A stretch of 64,000 bases of DNA, from assembly GCA_021464245.1 (NCBI GenBank), contig JADCRB010000028.1:1914370-1978369 (forward strand). The letters run 5' to 3'. This document shows, piece by piece, positions 21,001 to 35,600 of this stretch; position 1 is the stretch's first letter; each line of letters starts with the position of its first letter. The position numbers and the translations under genes were made by a program. Source of the stretch: Carallia brachiata. Taxonomy: Eukaryota; Streptophyta; Magnoliopsida; Malpighiales; Rhizophoraceae. Below the pieces are notes generated by a model, which saw only the letters and a list, made by a program, of their open reading frames with translations, was not told where the DNA came from and made no database searches.

Positions 21001-24000
21001 TGATTTTCTTGTTCTAGCTGTCTGGTCCTTTATAATCATGTGGGCAAGGAGTATGCTGTACTGTTGCTGTCTCGCCTTTTATACTCGTGCAGGCAGGGAG
21101 TATGCTTTTGTTGTTATTGTCGTGTCACATTTCATACTCGTACGGGTTTGTTGTTGTTGCCTTGTCGCCTTTTACACTCGTGAGCGCAAGCAATGTGCCT
21201 TGTTGTTGCCATCACGCCTTTTATACTCTTGCAGGAAAAGAATCTGCTTTCGTTGTTGTTGCCGTCTGACCTTTTAACTCGTGTGGGCGGGGAGTTTGCT
21301 TTGTTGTTGTTACCGTCAGGTTTTTTTTCTTGTGCAGGCAAGGTGTATATTTTTGTTATTGTACTTTCTACCGTTTGTACTCTTGCGGGCAAAGAGTCTA
21401 CTTTTAGTGTGGTTGTCGTCTCACCTTTTATGATTTCATAGGCAAGGTGTCTAGCTTTCTTATTTTTGTAGTCTCGTCTTTTATACTCATACGGGCTAGG
21501 ATTATGCTTTGCTGTTGCTGTCTCGTCTTTTATACTGGTGCCAACAAGGATTATGCTTTGTTGTTGTTGTCTCTCCTTTTATACTTGTGCTAGCAGAGAG
21601 TATGCTCTTATTGTTGCTACCGTGTTGCCTTTTATACTCGCACAGCCTAGGAGTTTGGTTTTGCTATTGCTGCCGTGTTGTCTATTCTCGAGCGGGCAAT
21701 CAGCATGCTTTGTTGATGCCATCTCGCCTTTTATACTTGTGTGGGCAAAGAGTCCACTTTTGTTATTGTTGGCGTCTATCTTTTAACTCATGCGAGCTAG
21801 GAGTCTGCTTTGCTGTTATTCTCGTCTTGCCTTTTTTATTTATACGGGGAAGGAGTATACTTTTGTTGTTGTACTTTTTGCCTTTTATACTCTTGTAGCC
21901 AAAAAGTCTATTTCTACTGTTGTTGCCATCTCACCTTTTATGTTCGTGTAGAAGTGGGTTGGTTTTGCTATTGTACTTGTCACCTTTTTTACTCTTGCAG
22001 GCAAAGAGTCTACTTTTTCTGTTACTGTCGTCTCGCATTTCATACTCGTCCAGGTTAAGAGTCTGCTTTGCTGCTGTTGTCGTCTTGCCATTTATACTTG
22101 TGCTGGAAAGAAGTACAATTTTGTTGTTTTATTTTTTGCCATTTATACTCTTGTAGGCAAGGAGTCTACATTTGTTGTTGTTGCCATCTCGCCTTTTATG
22201 CTCATGCAGGCAAGGATTCAAGTTTTGCCGTTGTTACCGACTCGACTTTTATACTTATACAGGTAAGGAGTATGCTTTGCTGTTGCCGTCTTGCCTTCTA
22301 TACTCTTACGGGCAAGGAGTATGCTTTTGTTGTCGTTGCCATCTCTCCTTCTGTACTCATGAGGGCAAGGAGCTAGCTTTGTTGTTGTGCCAGCTCGCCT
22401 TTCATAGTCGTGTAGGCAAGAGAATGCTTTGTTGTTGCCGCCACACTTTTTATGCTCGTGGGAGCGATGAGTATGTTTTGTTGTTGCCGTTTCACCTTTT
22501 ATGGTTGTGTAGGCAAGGAGTATACTTTTGTCGTTGTACTTTGTTGCTATCTTGCCTTTTACACTTACGCGAGCAAAGAGTCTGCTTTTGTTGTTGTTGT
22601 TGTCGCCCCGCCTTTTATACTCATACAAGCAAGGAGTATGCTTCCCTATTAGCGTCATGCCTTTTATACTCATGCGGGTAGGTAGTACACTTTTGTTGTT
22701 GTTGCCATCTTGCCTTATATACCTGTATGGGTAAAGATTTGGTTTTGTTGTTGTTGCCATGTCGCCTTTTATACTCGTGCAGACAAGGAGCATCCTTTGT
22801 CGTTGCCGTCTCACCTTTTATACCCGTGTGAGCAAAGAGTATGCTTTGTTGTTGTTCGTCTCGCCCTTTATACTCATGTAAGTAAGGAGTATACTTTTGT
22901 TACTATACTTTTTGCTTTTAAACTTTTGCAAACAAGCAATCTAGTTTTGTTGTTGTTGTCTAGCCTTTTATACTCGTGTCGACAATGAGTCTGGTTTTGT
23001 TGTTGTTGTTGTTTTGCCTTTTACACTCATGAGAGTAAGGAGTATGCTTTGTTGCTGCCATCTCGCCTTTTATACTCGTACGGGAAGGGAGTATGCTTTT
23101 GTTCTTATTGTCGTCTCACCTTTTATACTTGTACGGGCAAGGAGTCTGGATTTGTTGGTGTTGCCATGTAGTCCTTTACACTCGTGCGGGCAAGTAGTAT
23201 GCTTTGTTGTTGCTATCTCGGCTTTTATAGTCTTGCTGGCAAGGAATCTGCTTTTGCAGTTGTTGTCATCTAGCCTTTGAACTCATGCACGCTAGGAGCC
23301 TGCTTTGCTGTTGTTACCGTCTCACCTTTTATTCCGTGCGGGCAAGGTGTATACTTTTACTGTTATACTTTTTGCCATTTAAACTCTTGAGGGCAAGGAG
23401 TCTACTTTTGCTGTCGTTTCTGTCTCACCTCTTATGCTATCGCGGGCAAGGTGTCGGGTTTTGTTGTTGCTACCGTCTCATCTTTCATAGTCATGCGAGC
23501 AACGGGCATGCTTTGTTGTTGTTGTCTCTCCTTTCATACTCGTGCTAGCAGCAAGTATGCTTTTGTTGTTGCTGCCATCTCGCCTTTTATAATCATACAG
23601 CCAAGGATTCAGGCTTTGTTGTTATTGCCCTGTCACTTTTTATTCTCGTGCAGGCGAGCAGCACACCTTGTTGTTGCCGTGTCGCCTTTTATACTCGTGC
23701 GGGGAAGGAGTCTGCTTTGACGTTGTTTTACTAGCGTCTAGCCTTCTAACTAGTGCGGGCAAAGAAGTCTGCTTTTTTATTGTTGTCGTGTCGCCTTTTC
23801 TACTCATGCTGGTAATGAGTATACTTTTGTTAAAGTGCTTTTCGCCTCTTATACTCTTTCGGGCAAAGAGTCTACTTTTACTATTGTTGCTGTCTGACCT
23901 TTTATGCTCGTGTGGGGAAATAGACTGGTTTTCTTGTTGTACTTGTCGTGTTTTTTGCTCTTACAGGCAAAGAGTCTACTTTTGTTGTTGTTACTGTCTC

Positions 24001-25989
24001 GCCTTTTATATTCGTGCGGGTTAGGAGTCTGCTTTACTGTTGTTGCCATCTTGCCTTTTATATTCATGCTGGCAAGGTGCATACTTCTGTTGTTCTACTT
24101 TTCGCAATTTATACTCTTGCTGGCAAGGAGTCTGCTTTTGTTGTTGATGTTGTCTCTCCTTTTATACTCGTGTCGGCAATAATTCTAGTTTTGTTGTTGT
24201 TACCAACTCACCATTTATACTCATGCGGGCAAGGAGCATACTTTGTTGTTGTCGTCTTGCCTTTTATTCTCGTATGAACAAGGAGTACGCTTTTGTTGTT
24301 GTTGTCATCTCACCTTTTATACTCGTGTAGGTAAGGAATCTGCTTTTGTTGTTGTTGCTGGCTCGCTTTTATACTCGTGTAGGCAAGGAACATGCTTTAT
24401 TGTTGCCGTGGTGCCTTTTATGCTCGCACGAGCAAGGAATACGCTTTGTTGTCTCCGCCTCGCTCTTTATACTTGTGCAGGTAAAGAGTATGCTTTTGTT
24501 GTTGTTGCCGCCTCGCCTTTTATACTCGTGTGGGCAAGGAGTCTGGTTTTGTTGTAGTTATCGTCGTACCTCTTATACTCGTGCAGGCAAGAAGTATGCT
24601 TTTACTGTTCGTGTTGTCTCGCCTTTTACCTTCGTGCGAGCAAGTTGTCATTTTCTCGACTTTCATGCTCGTGCGGACAAGGAGAATGCTTTTGTTGCTG
24701 TTAGCGATTTGCCTTCTATACTCGTTTGGGCAAGGAGTCTGTTTTTGTTATAGTTGTCATCTCTCATTTTATACTGGTGTGGGCAAGGGGTATGCTTTGC
24801 TGTTGCCATCTTGCCTTTTATACTCATACGAGCAAGAAGTATGCCTTTGTTGTTGCAGCCGTCTCACCTTTTATACCCGTTCGAGCAAGGGGTCTGGTTT
24901 TGTTGTTGCTGCCATCTCCTCTGTTATACTTGTACAGGCAAAGAGCATGCTTTTTTGTTATCTTCTTGCCTTTTACGCACGTACGAGCAAGGAATATTCT
25001 TTGTTGTTGCCTTCTCGCCTTTTATACTCGTGCAGGTGAGGGGTATACTTTTGCTGTTGTACTCGTCGGCTTTTATACTCTTGTGGGCAACTACTCTGCT
25101 TTTATTAATGTTACTGTCTCGCCTTTTACACTCTTGCGAGTAAGGAGTCTGATTTTGTTGTTGTTACCGTCTCTTGTTTTATACTCGTGCGTGCTAGGAG
25201 TATGCTCTGCTGTTATTACCATCTTGCCTATTATACTCGTACGTTTGCACTTTTTGCCTTTTGTATTCTTGCAGGCAAGGAGTCTACGTTTGCTATTGTT
25301 ACTGTCTTGGCTTTTATACTTGTGCGAGCAAGGATTCTGGTTTCGTTGTTGTTGTCGTCTTGCCTTTTATACTCATGTGGACTAGGGGTCTGCTTTGACG
25401 TTGTTGTCATCTCGCCTTTTATACTCGTGTGTGCAAGGAATCTACTTTACTGCTCTTACCATCTTGCCTTTTATACTCGTGTCGGTTAGGCATATGCTTT
25501 TATCGTTGCACTTTTCGAGCAAGAAGTCTGATTTTGTTGTTGTTGTCATCCCACCTTTTATTTTCGTGCGGGCTAGGAGTCAGCGTTGCTGTTGTTGCCC
25601 TCTTGCCTTTTATACTTGTTTGGGCAAAGAATACACTTTTGTTGTTGTACTTTTTGCCTTTTATATTCTTGCAGGCAAGGAGTCTGCCTTTGTTGTTGTT
25701 GCTGTCTTGCTTTTTATCCTCGTTCAAGTAAGGAGTTGATTTTTGTAGTTGTTGCCGTCTCACAGTTCATACTCGTGCAGGTAAGGAGTATAATTTTGTT
25801 GTTGTACCTTTTGCCTTTTGTGCTCTACAGGCAAGGAGTCGGGTTTTGTTGTTGTTGTCGTCTTGCTTTTTATGCTCGTGCAGGCAAACAACATGATTTG
25901 TTGTTGTCATCTCGCCTTTTATAGTTTTGCGGGTAAAGAGCCTGCTCTTGTTGTTATTACCGTCTCACCTTTTATAGTCGTCCAGCCAA

Positions 25990-26480
25990 GATGTCTACTT
26001 TGCTATTGTTACTGTCTCGCCTTTTATGATCGTGTGGGCAAACACTCTGGTTTTGTTATTATTGCTGTCTCCCCTTTTATAGTCATGTAGGCTAGGAGTC
26101 TATTTTACTGTTGTTGCCACCTCACTTTTTGTACTCGTGCGGGGAAGGAGTATGCTTTTGTTGTTGTTGCTGTCTTGCCTTTTATGCTCATACGAGCAAA
26201 GAGTTTGGTTTTGGTGTGGTCATTGTCTTGCAATTTATTTTTGTACTTTTTCCCTTTTGTATTCTTGCAGGCAAAGAGTCTACTTTTGCCGTTGTTACCG
26301 TCTCAACTGTCTCCCGTTTTATGCTCTTGCGAGCTAGGTGTATGCTTTGTTGTTGTTGTCATCTCGCCTTTTGTACTCGTGCAGGGAAGGAGTATACTTT
26401 TGTTGTTGTTGCTATCTTGCCTTTTATGCTCGTACGGGCAAGGAGTCTGGTTTTGGTGTAGTCATCATCTTGCCTTCTAT
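25990..26480 (+). repeat. satellite block duplicated at about 32790-33262
   Basis: The run 'ccccttttatagtcatgtag' with 'gctaggagtctatttt' (26071 onward), 'ggttttggtgtggtcattgt' and 'tttgtactttttccctttt' recurs in the same order at 32871 onward, shifted by about 6.8 kb. The word 'ttttggtg' with a following 'agtcatcatcttgcc' is rare in the rest of the array. It is a multi-monomer duplication within the array. Confidence 0.75.
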
Positions 26481-26779
26481 ACTCGTGCAAGCAAGAAGTA
26501 TGCTTTTATTGTTGTTGTCGTCATTTTTCCTTTTATACTCATGCGGGTAAGAAGTCTAGTTTTATTGTTGTTGCCATCTCGCGTTTTATACTTGTGCGAG
26601 TAAAGAGCATGCTTTGTTGTTGACGTCTCGCCTTTATCCTCGTGCAGGCAAGAAGCCGTCTCTCCTTGTATACTCCCATAGGCAAGGAGTATATTTTTGT
26701 TGTTATTGCCTTCTCGCCTTTTGCACTCGTACGGGCAAGGAGTCTAGGTTTGTTGTTGTTGTTACCTCGCTTTTTATAC

Positions 26780-29700
26780 TCGTGTGGGCGAGCATCATGC
26801 TTTGTTGTTGCTGTCATCCCTTTTATAGTCATACGGGGTAAGGAGTAGGCCTTGTTGTTACCATCTTACCTTTTATAGTCATGTGGGCATCATGCTTTGT
26901 TCTTGTTGTCATCTCGCCTTTTATAGTCGTGCAACCAAGGAGTATGATTCGTTATACCGTCTCGAATTTTATAGTTTGGCGGGTGAGGACTGTACTATTG
27001 TTGTTGTACTTGTCGCGTTTATACTCTTACGGGCAAGGAGTCTGCTTTTGATGTTGATGTCGTCTTGCCTTCTACACTTTTGTGGGCAAAGCGTATACTT
27101 TTGTTTTTGCACTTTTCGCTCTTTACATTACTCTGGGCAAGGAGACTACGTTCAATGCTATTATCGTCTCATCTTTTATACTCATGTGAGCAAGGAGTCT
27201 GGTTTTATTGTTCTTGTCGTTTTACCTTTTATACTACGGCAGGTAATGAGTATACTTTTGCTGTCGTACTTGTCACATTTTGTACTCTTGCAGGTAGGGG
27301 GTCTGCTTTTGTTGTTGTTGTCGTCTCTTCTTCTATACTCCTGCGGGGTAGGAGTCTGCTTTGTTGACGTTATCGTCTCGCCTTTTATGCTCGTGCAAGC
27401 AAGGAGTATGCTTTTGTTGTTGTACTGTTTGCCTTTTATGCTCTTACAGGCAGGGAGTCTACTTTAGTTGTTGTTGCTACTTTGCCTTTTACACTCGCGC
27501 CGGCAAGGAGTCTAGTTTTGTTGTTGTTGTTGTCTCGCCTTTTATAATCGTGTAGGTAAGGAGTATACCTTACTATTGCTGTTGCCATCTCGTTTTATAC
27601 TCATGCAGCCAAGTAGTATGCTCTGGTTTTTATTGTCGTCTCGCCATTTATACACGTATAAGCAAGCACTCTGGTTTTTTTGTTGTTGCCGTCTTGCCTT
27701 TTATATTCGTACGGGCGAGTGGCAGGTTTTGTTGTTGTCGTTTGGCCTTTTATATTTGCGTGGGCAAAGAGTATGATTTCCTGTTGCCTCTCGCTTTTTG
27801 TACTCTTGAAAGGAAGGAGACTAATTTTGTTGTTGTTATCATCTCGCCTTTTACACCTGTGTAGGCTATAAGTTTACTTTGCTGTTGTTACTGTCTTGCC
27901 ACTTGTACTCGTGCGGGCACGAATCATATGGGTAAGGAGTCTGGTTTTGTTGTTGTTGCCATCCCACCTTTTATACTCGTGCGGGCAAGTAGCATCCTTT
28001 TGCTATTGCACTTTTCACCTTTTATACTCTTGTGGGCAAGGAGTCTTGTTTTATTGTTATTGTCGTCTAGGCTTTTATAATTGTGCGGGCAAGCAACATG
28101 CTTTGTTGTTGCCGTCTTGCCCTTTTTACTGTTGCGTGTAAAGAGTCTGCTTTTGCTATCGTTTCTATCAATGCCATCTTCCCTTTTGTACTTGTGCAGG
28201 CAAGGAGTTTGGTTCTATTATTGTTGTATCCTTTTATGCTCATGTGAGAAAGGAGCATACTTTATTGTTGTCGCCTCGCCTTTTATACTCCTGCGGGCAA
28301 GGAGTGTACTTTGATATTGTTGTCTCGCCTTTTATACTCGTGCGGGTAGGGAGCATGCTTTTGTTGTTATTGTCGTCTCACCCTTTGTAGTCACACGAGT
28401 GGGAACTCTGGTTTTGTCATTGTTGCCATCTCACCTTTTCTGCTGCTGTCTCACTCTTTATACTTTTGAAGGGAAGGAGATTACATTTGTTGTTATTGTT
28501 GTCTCAACTTGTATACTTGTTCTAGCAGGGAGTATACTTTTCTTGTTCTATTTTTTGCCTTTTATACTCTTGCGGCCAAGGAGTCTTGTTTTATTGTTGC
28601 TGCCCTCCAGCCTTTTATACATGTGCGGGCAAGAAGCATGCACCTTTTATACTCTTGCAGGCAAGAAGGCTGCTTTCGTTGTTGTTGCTGTCTTGCCTTT
28701 TATACTTGTGTCGGAAAGGAGTCTCGTTTAGTTGTTGTTGCTTTCTCGCCTTTTATACTCACGTCGGCAAAGTGTATGCCTTAATATTGCTGTTTTCCAT
28801 TTTATATTTGTGCGGGCAAGGGTCATACATTCGTTGTAGTCGTCGTCCTGCCTTTTACACTCGTGCAAGCAAGGATTCTGCTTCGCCATTATTACTGTCT
28901 CGCCTTTAATATTCGTGCAAGTAGGGAGTATTCTTTTGTTGTTGTTGCCATCTCGCCTTTTATGCTCATTTAGGCTAGGAGTCAGCCTTGCTATTATTAC
29001 CGTCCTGCTTTTTATGAACTTGTAGGCAAGGAGTCTACTTTTGTTGTGGTTATCGTCCCTCCTTTTTTATACATACGGGCTAGGAGTCTGCTTTGTTGTT
29101 GTTGCCGCCTTGCTTTTTATGCCTGTGTAGACAAGGAGTTTATTTTGTTGTTGTACTTTTCGTCTTTCCTATTCTTGTGGGCAAGGAGTCTACTTTTGTT
29201 GTTGTTGCAGTCTCACCTTTTATGGATGTGCGGGCCAGGAGTCAGTTTTGCTATTGTAACCGACTCACTTTTATACCCATGCAAGGAAGGAGTATACTTG
29301 TGTTGTTGTACTTTACAACTTTTATACCCTTGTGGGTCCTACTTTTGTTGTTGTTGCCATGTCGCCTTTTGCACCCGTGCTGGCAATGAACATGCTTTAT
29401 TGTTGCTGTCTCACCTTTTATACTCGTCCGACAAGGAGTATACTTTGTTGTTGCCATCTCGCCTTCTATATTCTTGCAGGCAAGGAGTCTGCTTTTATTG
29501 TTGTTGTCGTCTTGTCTTTCATACTCGTACGGGCTAGTGTCTATTTTGCTATTTTTACTGTTTTGCCTTTTATGCTCGCGCAGGCAACGAGTATACTTTT
29601 ATTTTTGTACTTTTTGCCTTTCATATCCTTGCAGGCAAGGAGTCTACTTTTGCTGTTGTTATCGTCTCTGCTTTTATACTCATGTAGGAAGGAGTTTGGT

Positions 29701-29800
29701 TTTGTTGCTATTGCTGTCTCGCCTTTTTTACTCATGTGGGTAAAGAGTATACTTTTGTTGTCGTACTTGTTGCCTTCTATACTCTTGTAGGAAAAGAGCC
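26780..29800 (+). repeat. satellite block duplicated at about 39720-43560
   Basis: Rare variants occur in the same order in both places: 'gggtgaggactgtact' (26981 and 39918), 'gcctctcgctttttgtactc' type followed by 'gaaaggaaggagac' (27808 and 40730), and 'gttgtactttacaact' (near 29306 and 43068). The offset grows from 12.94 kb to 13.76 kb, in part because of the 435-bp duplication at 40601-41470. The block is about 3 kb, or some 58 monomers. Confidence 0.8.
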
Positions 29801-32444
29801 TGCCTTTATTGTTGTTGTTGTCCCGCCTTTTATACTTTTGCAGGCAATAAGCCTGCTTTGCTGTTGTTGTTGTCTCGACTTTTATGCTTGTGTGAGCAAG
29901 GAGTATGCTTTTATTGTTGTTGTCGTCTCGTCTTTTATACTCGTATAAGCAAGGAGTCTGCTTTTGTTGTGATTGCTACCTCCCCTTTTATACTTGTGCA
30001 GGTGAGGAGTATGCATTGTTATTACCGACTTGCTTTTTACACTCGTGCAAACAATGAGTATGCTTTGTTGTTGCCATCTCGCCTTTTACACTCTTTTGGG
30101 CAAGGAGAATGCTTGGCTATTGTCATCTCGCCTTTTATACTCATGCGGGCAAGGAGTGTGCTTTGTCATTCTTGTCTTGCCTTTTATACTCGTGTGGGCA
30201 AAGAGTATACTTTTGTTTTTGTTGTTGTCTCGTCTTTTATACTCGCACGGGTAAGGAGTCCAGGATTGTTGTTGCTGCCGTCTCACCAATTATACTCGTA
30301 CGAGTAAGTAGCATGCTTTGTTGTTGTCATCTCGCCTTTTATAGTTATGCAGGCAAGGAGTATAGCTCGTTGTTTCCATCTCGCCTTTTGTACTCGGGCA
30401 TGCGAGGAGTATACTTTTGTTGTTGTACTTATCACCTTTTAGACTCTAGCAGGCAAGGAGTCTGCTTTTATTGTTATTGTCGTCTCGCCTTTTATACTCG
30501 TGCGGGCTATATGTCTGCTTTGCTATTATTCCCGTCTCACTTTTTATACTCATGCTGGTAAGGATTATAATTTTGTTTTTGTGCTTTTTGCCTTTTATAT
30601 CCTTGCGGGCAAAGAGTCTACTTTTGCTGTTGTTACCATCTTGGCTTCTATACTCGTGTGGGAAAGAGTCTAGTTTTGTTGTTCTTGTCGTCTCCTCTTT
30701 TATACCGGGTAGGCAAGGAGTATACTTTTGTTTTGTACTTGTCAGCTTTTATACTCTTGGAGGCAAGGAGCCTGCTTTTGTTGTTATTGCTGTCTCGCCT
30801 TTTATACTCGTGTGGGCTAGGGGTCTACTTTGCTGTTGTTGCCCTTTCAGCTTTTACACTCGTACGTCCAAGGGGTATGCTTTTGTCGTTGTTGTTGTCT
30901 TATCCTTTATACTCGTATAAGCAAGGAACCTCCTTTGGGTGTAATTGTTGTCTCGTCTTTTATACTCGTGCAACCAAGGACCATGCTTTGTTGTTACCGT
31001 CTCACCTTTTATACTTGTGCAGACAAGGAGTATACTTTGTTGTTGTCCTCTCGCTTGTTATACTCGTGTGGGTAAGGAGTAAGCTTTTTCGTCCCCTGCT
31101 CACCTTTTACACTCGTGCAGACAGGGACTATGCTTTTGCTATTGTTGTCGTCTCGTCTTTTATACTTTTTCGGGTAAGGAGTCTAGGTTTCTTGTTATAA
31201 CCGTCTCACTTTTTATACTCGTGCTGGCAAGCTGCAGGCTTTCTTGTTGCCATCGCGCCTTTTATAGTCATGCGGGCAAGAAGTATGAATTTTTGTTGTT
31301 GTCTTTGCTTTTACACTTGGGCGGGCGAGAAGCAAACTTTCCTTGTAGTACTTTTCGCCTTTTATACTCTTGCAGGCAAGGAGTTTGATTTTGTTGTTGT
31401 TGTCATCTTGCCTTATATACTCGTGAGGACTAGGCGTCTGCTTTGCTATTGTTACCATCTTGCCGTTTATAGTCATTCGGGCAAGGAGTTTACTTTTGTT
31501 TTAGTGCTTTTTGCCTTTTATATTCTTCTGGGCAAAGAGTCTACATTTGTTGTTGTTGCTGTTTTGCCTTTTCTACTCGTTCGAATAAGAAGTCCGATTT
31601 TGTTGTTGTTGCCATTTCACCTTTCATACTTGGGCGCCAGGAGTATAATTTTGATGTTGTACTTGCCGCCTTTTATACTCTTGCAGGCAAAGAGTCTACT
31701 TTTGTCGTTGTTGCTATATCACATTTTATACTCGTGGGGGCTAAGAGTCTGGTTTGTTGTTATTGCTGTCTAGCCTTTTATGCCCGTGCGAGCAAGGAAT
31801 ATGCTTTTGTTGTTGTACTGTTTGCCTTTTATGCCCTTGCGAGCAAGGAGTCTGCTTTTATTGTTGTTACTGTCATGCCTTTTATACTCGTGTGGGCAAG
31901 GAGTCTGGTTTTGATATTATTGTCGTCTTGCCTTTTATAGTCGTGCGGGCAAGGAGTATACTTTACTATTGTCGTTCTGCCTTTTATATTAGCGTGGGCA
32001 AGGAGTATGCTTTTGTTGTTATTGTCATCCCACTTTTTATTTTCGTACGAGCAAGGACTCTAGTTTTGCTATTGTTGCCGTCTCGCCTTTTATAATCCTG
32101 TGGGCAAGCAGCATGCTTTGTTGCTGCTGTCTTGCCTTTTGTACTCGTGCGGGGAAGGAGTGTGCTTTGTTGCTACCATTTCGCTTTTTATACTCTTGCA
32201 AGGAAGGAGACGACTTTTGTTGTTGTTGTCTCGCCATTTGCACCGTGTAGGCTGAAGTCTACATTGTGTTGTTAGTGTCTCGTCTTTTGCACTCATACGG
32301 GCAAGGAATATACTTTTATTGTTTTACTTTTCGGCTTTTATGCTCTTGCAGGCAAGTAGCCTACCTCTGTTATTGTTGCTGTCTCGCCTTTTATACTCAA
32401 GCGGGCTAGGAGTCTACTTTGCTGTTGCCATGTTGCCTTTTATT

Positions 32445-32690
32445 CCAGTGTGGTCTAGGAGTCTACTTTGCGGTTGTTGCTGTCTTGCCTCTTATACTCG
32501 CGCGGCAAGGAGTAGACTTTTGCTGTTACACTTTTCGCCTTTTATGCTCTTGTGGACAAAGAGTCTGCTTTTGTTCATGTTGCTGTCTCGTTTTTTTTAC
32601 TGTGGGCAAGGAGTCTGGTTTTGTTATTGTTGCTATCTCTCGCCCTTTATAATCGTTCTTTTCTGTTTTTGTCTCGCCTTTTATACTTGT
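32445..32690 (+). repeat. satellite block duplicated at about 33320-33560
   Basis: 'tggtctaggagtctactttg' with 'ggttgttgctgtcttgcctc' and 'agtagactttt' recurs with an offset of about 877 bp (32451 and 33328; 32511 and 33389). The rest of the array rarely contains 'tggtctagg'. It is a local duplication. Confidence 0.75.
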
Positions 32691-35600
32691 GTGGGCAAGG
32701 AGTTTGATTTGTTATTGTCCTCGTGTCGCCTACTCGCACGAGCAAGGAGTGTACTTTTGATGTTGTACTTTTTCCTTTTGTATCTTGTAGGTAAGGCATC
32801 TACTTTTGTGTTGGTGCTGTCTCGCCTTTTATATGTGGGTATGGAGTTTGGTTTTTTATTGTTGTTGTCTCCCCTTTTATAGTCATGTGGGCTAGGAGTC
32901 TATTTTGCTGTTGTTGCCACCTCACCTTTTGTACTCGTGTGGGCAAGGAGTATGCCTTTGTTGTTGTTGTCGTCTTGCCTTTTATGCTTGTACGAGCAAG
33001 GCATTTGGTTTTGGTGTAGTCATCGTCTTGCCTTTTATTTTTGTATTTTTTCCCTTTCGTATTCTTGCAGGCAAAAAGTCTACTTTTGCTGTTGTTACTG
33101 TCTCAGCTTTTTTACTTGTGTGGGCAAGAAGTTTGGCTTTGTTGTTGTTGTTGCCTCCCGTTTTATGCTCTTGCGGGCTAGCAGTCTGCTTTGTTGTTGT
33201 TGTCGTCTCACCTTTTGTACTCGTGCAGGGAAGGAGTCTGGTTTTGGTGCAGTCATCATCTTGCCTTTTAGACTCAAGCGGTCTAGGAGTCTACTTTGTT
33301 GTTGCCATGTTGCCTTTTCTTCCTATGTGGTCTAGGAGTCTACTTTGAGGTTGTTGCTGTCTTGCCTCTTATACTCGCGCGAGCAATGAGTAGACTTTTG
33401 TTGTTGTGCTTTTCGCCTTTTATGCTCTTGTGGGTAAGGAGTCTGCTTTTGTTCTGTTACTGTCTCGCTTTTTTTCTATGTGGGCAAGGAGTTTGGTTTT
33501 GTTATTGTTGTCGTCTCGCCCTTTACAATCATGTGGGCAATGAGTAAAGAGCATTCTTTTTTGTTTTTGTCCTACCTTTTATTCTTGTGTGGCAAGGAGT
33601 TTGATTTGTTATTGTCCCGTGTTGCCTACTCGCACGAGCAAGGGTGTACTTTTGCTATTGTACTTTTCGCCTTTTGTACTCTTGTAGGTAAGGCATCTAC
33701 TTTTGTTGTTAGTGTTGTCTCGCCTTTTATATTCATGTGGGTAATGAGTTTGGTTTTTGTGTTGATGTCGTCTCACCTTTTATTCTCGTGCGGGTAAGGA
33801 GTATGCTTTACTGTTGTCTCTCGATTTTATACTAGTGCGGGTTAGGAGTATGCTTTTGTTGTTGTTCCCTCTAACCTTTTATACTCATACGGTAATGAGT
33901 CTAGTTTTGTTTTTGTTGTCTCCTCGCCTTTTACATTCGTGCGGACAAGCAACATGCTTTGTTGCCGCCTCACCTTTTATACTCATGCAGGAAAAAGTAT
34001 TCTTTGTTGTTACTGTCTTGCCTTTCATACTCTTGCGGGCAAGGAGTCGATTTTTGTTGCTGTTGCCTTCTGACCTTTTACACTCGTACGACAAGGCATC
34101 TGGTTTTGTTGTTGTTGTCTAACCTTTTATACTCGGGTAAGCGAGGAGTATACTTTTATTGTTGTACTTGTTACCTTTTACTCTTGCTGGCAAAGAGTTT
34201 ACTTTTGTTGTTGTTGTGTGCCCCTTTTACACTCGTACGGGCAAAGGGTGTGGCTTTGGTGCTGTTGTCGTCGGGCTTTTATACTCGTATGGGCAAGCAA
34301 CATGCTTTGTTTTTGCCATCCAGCCTTTTATACTTGTGTGGTAAGGAGTGTGCTTTGTTGTTGTTGTCTCGCCTTTTATACTCGTGCAGGCAAGGAGTAT
34401 GCTTTTATTGTTGTTGCCGTCTCACTCTTTATACTCGTACGGGCAAGGTGTCCAATTTTGTTGTTGTTGCTAACTCGCATTTTACACTCGTACGAGTAAA
34501 CAGCATGCTTGGTTGTTGTCGTCTCGCCTTTTATACTCTTCCGGGCAAGGAGTTTGTTTTTGTTATTGTGGCTGTCTCGCCTCTACACTCGGGTGAGCGA
34601 GGAGTATAATTTTGTCATTGTGCTTGTCGCCTTTTATAATTTTGCGGGCAAGGATTCTATTTTTATTGTTATTGTCGTCTTGCCTTTGATACTCGTGCAG
34701 GCAACGAGTCTGGTTTTGTTGTTGTTGCCGACTCCCCTTTTACACTCGGGCAGGGAGGAGTATACCTTTGTTATTGTACTGGTCACCTTTTATACTTTTG
34801 CGAGAAAGGAGTTTCCTTTTGTTGTTGTTACTGTCGCCCCTTTTATGCTCGTGCAGTCTAGGAGTGTTCTTTGTTGTTATTGTCATATGGCCTTTTATAC
34901 TCGTTTAGACAAGGAGTATACTTTTGTTGTTGCACTTTTTACCTTTATACTCTTGGCGACAAGGAGTTTATTTTTGTTGTTGTTGATGCCACGCCTTTTA
35001 TACTCCACTGGGTAAGCAGTCTGGTTTTGTTATTGTTGTTGTCTCGCCCTTTATACTTGTGCGGGCAAGGAGTCTGGTTTTGCTATTATTGTCGTCTCCC
35101 CTTTTATTCTCGTGCGGGAAACGAGTACACATTTCTTGTAGTGCATTGTTTCTTTTCTACTCTTGCGGGAAAGGTGTCAGCTTTTGCTGTTGTTGTTGTG
35201 TTGCCTTTTATACTCGTGCAAGCAAAGAGTCTGGTTTGGTTATTATTACCGTCTTGCCTTTTAAAGTCGTGCAGGCGAGGAGTCTGCTATGCTATTGTTG
35301 CCGTCTCGCCTTTTTTACTCGTTCGCCAAAGGAACATACTTTTATTGTTGTACTTTTTCCTTTTATACTCTTGCGGGCAAGGAGTCTTTTTGTTTTGTTG
35401 TCGTCTCACCTTTTATACTCGTGCGGGAAAAGAGTCTGCTTTTGTTCTAGTTGTCGTCTCACCTTTTATACTCGTGTCAAGAGACCAGTTTGCAGTTGAT
35501 GCTGTCTCGCCTTTTATACTCGTGCGGGTAAGGAGTCTGGTTTTGTTGTTGTTGCCGTCTCGCCTTTTATACTCGGCAAGCAAGGAGCACGCTTTTGTTG

